Under the pieces are notes generated by a model. That model was not told the origin of the DNA, ran no database searches, and worked only from the letters and a program-made list of their open reading frames with translations. From the NCBI RefSeq assembly GCF_012971725.1, contig NZ_CP048833.1, positions 310,001 through 374,000 on the forward strand: a DNA stretch of 64,000 nucleotides. The letters run 5' to 3'. Both the position numbers and the translations under genes were made by a program. The first letter of the stretch is position 1; each line of letters opens with the position of its first letter. The stretch is from Pseudomonas multiresinivorans (GTDB lineage: Bacteria; Pseudomonadota; Gammaproteobacteria; Pseudomonadales; Pseudomonadaceae). This document shows, in pieces, positions 60,426-64,000 of this stretch.

Positions 60426-61898
60426 TTGACTACCTTTTCCGAGCCGCGTCCGGCGGTCCGCACCGTGCTGGTGGGGCTGATGCTGGCGATCTTCCTCGGT
60501 GCGCTCGACCAGACCATCGTCGCCGTGTCCCTGCCGGCGATCTCCGCCGGCTTCGGCGACTTCGACCTGCTGGCCTGGGTCATCTCCGGCTACATGGTGG
60601 CGATGACCATCTCCATGCCGATCTACGGCAAGCTCGGCGACCTCTACGGCCGCCGCGTGCTGATGCTCTTCGCCATCGCCCTGTTCACCTTCGCATCGCT
60701 GCTCTGCGGCGCCGCCCAGAGCATGGAGCAGTTGGTGATCGCCCGGGTCCTGCAAGGCATCGGCGCCGGCGGCATGATGTCGGTGAGCCAGGCGATCATC
60801 GGCGACATCGTCCCGCCCCGCGAACGCGGCCGCTACCAGGGCTACTTCAGCAGCATGTACGCGGTGGCGAGCATCGCCGGCCCGGTGCTGGGCGGACTGC
60901 TCACCGAATACCTGTCGTGGCGCTGGGTGTTCCTGATCAACCTGCCGGTGGGCCTGGTCGCCCTCGCGGTATCCCGCCGGACCTTGCGTGGCCTGCCCGT
61001 ACCCGGCCGCAAGCCGGTCATCGACTACCTCGGCACGATGCTGATGATCGCCGGCCTGGGCAGCCTGCTGCTGGCGATCACCGAGGTCGGCCAGGGCGCG
61101 CGCTGGAACGACCCGCAGATGCTCGCGCTGTTCGCCGCCGCACTGGCACTGATCACGTTGTTCGTCGTGCAGGAACGCCGCGCGCCGGAGCCGCTGGTGC
61201 CGATGCACCTGTTCGGTATTCGCGCAGCCACCCTGAGCTGGCTGATCAGCTTCTTCGCCAGCTTCCAGGTCATCTCGCTATCAGTGCTGGTGCCGCTGCG
61301 CTTTCAGTCGGTGACCGGCGCGGGCGCCGACAGCGCCGCGCTGCACCTGCTGCCGCTGGCCATGGGCGTACCAATCGGCGCGTACTGCTGCGGCCGTCTC
61401 ACGGCGATCATCGGCCGCTACAAGCCGCAGATCGTCGGCGGCGCGCTGCTGATGCCCCTGGCGATTGCCGGCCTGGCGCTGACGCCGCCGAGCGCGTACT
61501 TCCTTTCGGGGGTCTGCATGCTGCTCACCGGCATTGCCGCCGGCACGCAGTTCCCCACCAGCCTGGTGGCGGCACAGAGCGCGGTGGAGACGAAACACCT
61601 GGGCGTGGCGACCAGCAACATCACGCTGTTCCGCTCGCTGGGCGGGGCGGTGGGGATCGCGCTGATGTCGGCCCTGTTGCTGGCAATGCTGCAGCCGCTG
61701 GCGGGCGAGGCAGGTCACGGCCTGTCGGCCAGCGCCCTGCTGGCCAGCCTGAGCGGCGAAGGCCATGAAGCGCAGCGGCTGGCGCTGGATCGGGTATTCG
61801 GGCACCTGTTCCTGATCAACGCAGGCTTTGGCGCCCTGGCCCTGTTAATCGCCCTGTCGCTGCCCGACCATGCACTGCGCGGCCGGAGCAACGATTAG
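60426..61898 (+). CDS. MFS multidrug exporter, DHA2 (14-helix) type
   Basis: The 490-residue transporter has 14 hydrophobic helices and DHA2 signatures: LGALDQTIVAVSLPAISAGF, the motif A-like loop GKLGDLYGRRVLM, and LQGIGAGGMMSVSQAIIGDI (motif C region). I favour TTG 60426, which has GAAGGGGG 5 bases upstream; GTG 60411 is also possible. It is a likely drug or metabolite exporter of the EmrB/LfrA type with no membrane-fusion partner nearby. Confidence 0.88.
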   Translation: MTTFSEPRPAVRTVLVGLMLAIFLGALDQTIVAVSLPAISAGFGDFDLLAWVISGYMVAMTISMPIYGKLGDLYGRRVLMLFAIALFTFASLLCGAAQSMEQLVIARVLQGIGAGGMMSVSQAIIGDIVPPRERGRYQGYFSSMYAVASIAGPVLGGLLTEYLSWRWVFLINLPVGLVALAVSRRTLRGLPVPGRKPVIDYLGTMLMIAGLGSLLLAITEVGQGARWNDPQMLALFAAALALITLFVVQERRAPEPLVPMHLFGIRAATLSWLISFFASFQVISLSVLVPLRFQSVTGAGADSAALHLLPLAMGVPIGAYCCGRLTAIIGRYKPQIVGGALLMPLAIAGLALTPPSAYFLSGVCMLLTGIAAGTQFPTSLVAAQSAVETKHLGVATSNITLFRSLGGAVGIALMSALLLAMLQPLAGEAGHGLSASALLASLSGEGHEAQRLALDRVFGHLFLINAGFGALALLIALSLPDHALRGRSND

Positions 61899-61911
61899 CG
61901 AATGGCGCGGG

Positions 61912-63216
61912 TCAGTCCTCGTCGTTGAGGTAGCTGACCTTGCGCAGGTCCGGCAGCAGCAGGCAGACCAGCAGCGCCACGCCGCACATGACCGAGACAT
62001 AGATGTAGAACACGTCCTCCATGCCGATGCTCTTGAGTCCCAGCGCAGCGTACTCGGCGGAGCCACCGAAGATCGCGTTGCCTACCGCGTAGGACAGGCC
62101 CACACCCAGAGCGCGGATCTGCGGCGGGAACATCTCCGCCTTGATCAGGCCGCTGATCGAGGTGTAGAGGCTGACGATGGCCATCGCCAGGATGATCAGG
62201 CCGAACGCCGCGTAGGGGCTGCTGACGGTCTTCAGCGCGGCGAGGATCGGCCAGGTGCAGAGCATGCCCAGGGCGCCGAACCAGAGCATCGAGGTCTTGC
62301 GGCCGATACGGTCGGACAGCGCACCGAACAGCGGCTGCATGCACATGTAGCAGAACAGCGCGAAGGTCATCACGCCACTGGCCACCTTGGCGTCCATTCC
62401 GGCGGTGTTCACCAGGTATTTCTGCATGTAGGTGGTGAAGGTGTAGAAGATCAGCGAGCCGCCGGCCGTGAAGCCGAGCACGGTGAAGAACGCGCGCTTG
62501 TGGTGAGTGAACAGTTCGGTGAGCGTGCCCGACTCCTTGCGGTTGAGGTTGGACTCCTTGGCCGTCTCGCTCAACGAGCGACGCAGGTAGAAGGCGATCA
62601 CCGCGGTGATCGCGCCGACCACGAAGGGAATTCGCCAACCCCACTCTTTCAGCTCATCGGTGGTCAGCAACTGCTGCAGGATCACCACCACCAGTACGGC
62701 CAGCAACTGGCCGCCGATCAGGGTGACGTACTGGAAGGAGGCGAAGAAGCCGCGCTGCCCCTTGAGCGCCACTTCGCTCATGTAGGTAGCGCTGGTGCCG
62801 TACTCGCCGCCAACCGACAGCCCCTGGAACAGACGCGCGATCAGCAGCAGCGCCGGCGCCGCGACGCCGATGGTGGCGTAGGTCGGCATCACCGCGATGG
62901 CCAGCGAGCCGCCGCACATCATCAGCACCGAGATCATCATCGCGGTCTTGCGGCCCTTCTTGTCGGCGATGCGGCCGAACAGCCAGCCGCCGATGGGACG
63001 CATCAGGAAGCCCGCGGCGAACACCCCGGCGGTGTTGAGCAACTGCACCGTCGGATCGTCCGACGGAAAGAAGGCATGGGCGAAGTACAGGGCGGTGAAG
63101 GCGTAGACGTAGAAGTCGAACCACTCCACCAGGTTGCCCGACGAGGCGCCGACGATGGCGAGGATGCGCGAGCGGCGTTCGTGGGCGGAATACTGCGGTG
63201 CGGCAGGTGCGTTCAT
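61912..63216 (-). CDS. kgtP: Alpha-ketoglutarate permease KgtP
   Basis: The 434-residue major-facilitator protein of the MHS family has the signatures GNLVEWFDFYVYAFTALYFA near the N-terminus, GWLFGRIADKKGRKTAMMIS, and RLFQGLSVGGEYGTSATYMS. This closely fits proton-coupled alpha-ketoglutarate permeases of Pseudomonas (PA5530 position from memory). The converging DHA2 gene ends 14 bases away. Confidence 0.92.
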   Translation of the reverse strand: MNAPAAPQYSAHERRSRILAIVGASSGNLVEWFDFYVYAFTALYFAHAFFPSDDPTVQLLNTAGVFAAGFLMRPIGGWLFGRIADKKGRKTAMMISVLMMCGGSLAIAVMPTYATIGVAAPALLLIARLFQGLSVGGEYGTSATYMSEVALKGQRGFFASFQYVTLIGGQLLAVLVVVILQQLLTTDELKEWGWRIPFVVGAITAVIAFYLRRSLSETAKESNLNRKESGTLTELFTHHKRAFFTVLGFTAGGSLIFYTFTTYMQKYLVNTAGMDAKVASGVMTFALFCYMCMQPLFGALSDRIGRKTSMLWFGALGMLCTWPILAALKTVSSPYAAFGLIILAMAIVSLYTSISGLIKAEMFPPQIRALGVGLSYAVGNAIFGGSAEYAALGLKSIGMEDVFYIYVSVMCGVALLVCLLLPDLRKVSYLNDED

Positions 63217-63513
63217 GGGGATTCTCTTGTCGGTTTAACTGCATCCCGGACGTGAGGACGGAACTCCCTCGCCGCCCTTGCCAGCGAATTGCCGCCAGGC
63301 ATTTTTCACTGACACAATCAGAAACAGTATAGACGCTTCCGATAGCCGGCTAACGAAATCCGCGGCCTGGACCGGCCCTTTCGGTTCGAATATCGGACAC
63401 TCACGAACGCGCGTTTGTCGTTTCCGATTGACCGGCCAGTAGCCAGCTTCTATCGTTGGCCCGCTCCCCACCCTGCGGGAGACTTGTCAGGTACCCCTCG
63501 CAGGGCCGGAGCC

Positions 63514-63538
63514 CGACCTTGTCCACAAGACAAGGTCG
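63514..63538. repeat. Perfect inverted repeat in the kgtP-glmS gap
   Basis: Two 10-base arms, CGACCTTGTC and GACAAGGTCG, flank a CACAA loop. It could be a terminator stem or a protein-binding site. It is not followed by a long T run on either strand. Confidence 0.6.
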
Positions 63539-63672
63539 ATTTCCATTCCCCTCGTGTAGCGGCTCAAGCCGCCTGGCCTCGGTGCCCCGTCCACACCCCC
63601 GGACGTGCAGGCACCGGGGGAATGTTGATCGTCCCCTCCCACTCCCCTCTCGAATTCCAGCACCCCGAAACG

Positions 63673-63698
63673 AAAAAAGGCCCCCGAAGGGACCTTTC
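63673..63698 (-). terminator. Rho-independent terminator of glmS
   Basis: On the minus strand AAAGGTCCC and GGGGGCCTTT form a stem with a TTCG loop, followed by TTTT. It lies about 20 bases beyond the glmS stop. Confidence 0.85.
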
Positions 63699-63760
63699 TC
63701 CTGGCGCCTGCGCGCTTATTCCACCGTCACGGATTTGGCCAGGTTGCGCGGCTGGTCGAC
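63680..63760. other. Expected Tn7 attachment site at the end of glmS, unoccupied
   Basis: Tn7 inserts about 25 bases beyond the glmS stop using the last codons of the gene for recognition. Here the stop is at 63716-63718 and the predicted point lies near 63690, inside the terminator. No Tn7 end sequences or tns genes are visible on the left, so the site looks free. The site position is from established knowledge. Confidence 0.6.
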
Positions 63761-64000
63761 GTCGGTGCCCTTGAGCACGGCGACGTAGTAGGACAGCAAC
63801 TGCAGCGGCACGGTGTAGAGGATCGGCGCCAGGCAGTCGTGGATCGCCGGCATGCCCACCACGTGGGTGCCCTCGCCGTCGCTGATGCCGCTGCCGCCTT
63901 CGGCAAAGACCACCAGCTCGCCGCCGCGGGCGCGCACTTCCTGCAGGTTGGACTTGAGCTTCTCCAGCAACTCGTTGTTCGGCGCCACGGTCACCACCGG
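63716..64000 (-). CDS. glmS: Glucosamine-6-phosphate synthase GlmS, C-terminal end, 5' part off the window
   Basis: The visible 94 or so C-terminal residues belong to the isomerase domain, with TVPLQLLSYYVAVLKGTDVD and the terminal DQPRNLAKSVTVE, which is almost invariant in GlmS. The enzyme makes glucosamine-6-phosphate from fructose-6-phosphate and glutamine. The gene continues beyond the right edge; it is not broken. Confidence 0.95.
   Translation of the reverse strand, partial: PVVTVAPNNELLEKLKSNLQEVRARGGELVVFAEGGSGISDGEGTHVVGMPAIHDCLAPILYTVPLQLLSYYVAVLKGTDVDQPRNLAKSVTVE

Larger units (their letters stand above)
63217..63715. other. Gap between kgtP and glmS, with hairpins
   Basis: About 500 bases without a gene. 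It holds a perfect hairpin at 63514-63538 (arms CGACCTTGTC and GACAAGGTCG), the glmS terminator at 63673-63698, and the expected Tn7 insertion point. kgtP should have a promoter near 63250-63350, but no clear element stands out. Confidence 0.5.

Noticed and set aside
61870..63255. A 461-codon plus-strand frame opposite kgtP
   Set aside because: Antisense shadow of kgtP with no recognisable domain and no ribosome-binding site of note.

Overview
The window is GC-rich with almost gap-free coding, and it looks like a Pseudomonas chromosome. The evidence is the gene content and order at the right end (tonB1, a COG0523 gene, a DUF1826 gene, zigA, dksA2, folE2, cfa, kgtP, glmS), the typical Pseudomonas palindromic intergenic repeats, and a phospholipid operon that, from memory, matches P. 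aeruginosa PA2536-PA2541. The species cannot be fixed by reading alone.

1-37 kb: a nearly complete second flagellar system of the lateral (Laf, Flag-2) type. The rod/hook operon flgBCDEFGHI runs leftward, with flgI cut by the window edge, and flgA is divergent from it. After a foreign-looking six-gene phospholipid operon (7.0-12.8 kb) come the flagellin, a ToxR-like membrane regulator with a FidL-like partner, and the leftward operon fliD-fliS-(fliT-like)-fliK-fliL-fliA-motA-motB. Next are the leftward block lafK-fliE-fliF-fliG-fliH-fliI-fliJ-flgM-flgN and the divergent rightward block fliM-fliN-fliP-fliQ-fliR-flhB-flhA. A PilZ gene follows. No chemotaxis genes are present. Having its own sigma-28, anti-sigma factor, sigma-54 activator (LafK) and stator set, together with the gene order, marks this as lateral rather than polar. 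Candidate sigma-54 promoters lie before fliD and flgB, which fits LafK control.

38-45 kb: a catabolic island for N-methylated amines. A PAS-only protein and a PAS/AAA+ sigma-54 activator sit behind one strong -24/-12 promoter. A second -24/-12 promoter precedes a DmmA-like subunit, an FMN/2Fe-2S reductase, a heme-dependent oxidative N-demethylase and an APC permease.

45-52 kb: mixed housekeeping and accessory genes. They are an AEC transporter with a divergent LysR gene, an SDR protein, adenine deaminase, a lipoprotein, a ChaA-type cation/proton antiporter and a nucleoside deoxyribosyltransferase.

52-64 kb: a metal-responsive and conserved region. TonB has a Fur-box-like site. Zinc-starvation genes (two COG0523 GTPases, the DUF1826 gene, the cysteine-poor dksA2, and folE2) surround two Zur-box-like palindromes. 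Then come a GNAT acetyltransferase, cyclopropane fatty acid synthase, a DHA2 drug exporter, KgtP, and the C-terminus of GlmS with an apparently empty Tn7 attachment site. I saw no CRISPR array, rRNA, insertion sequence or prophage, and no tRNA by eye.
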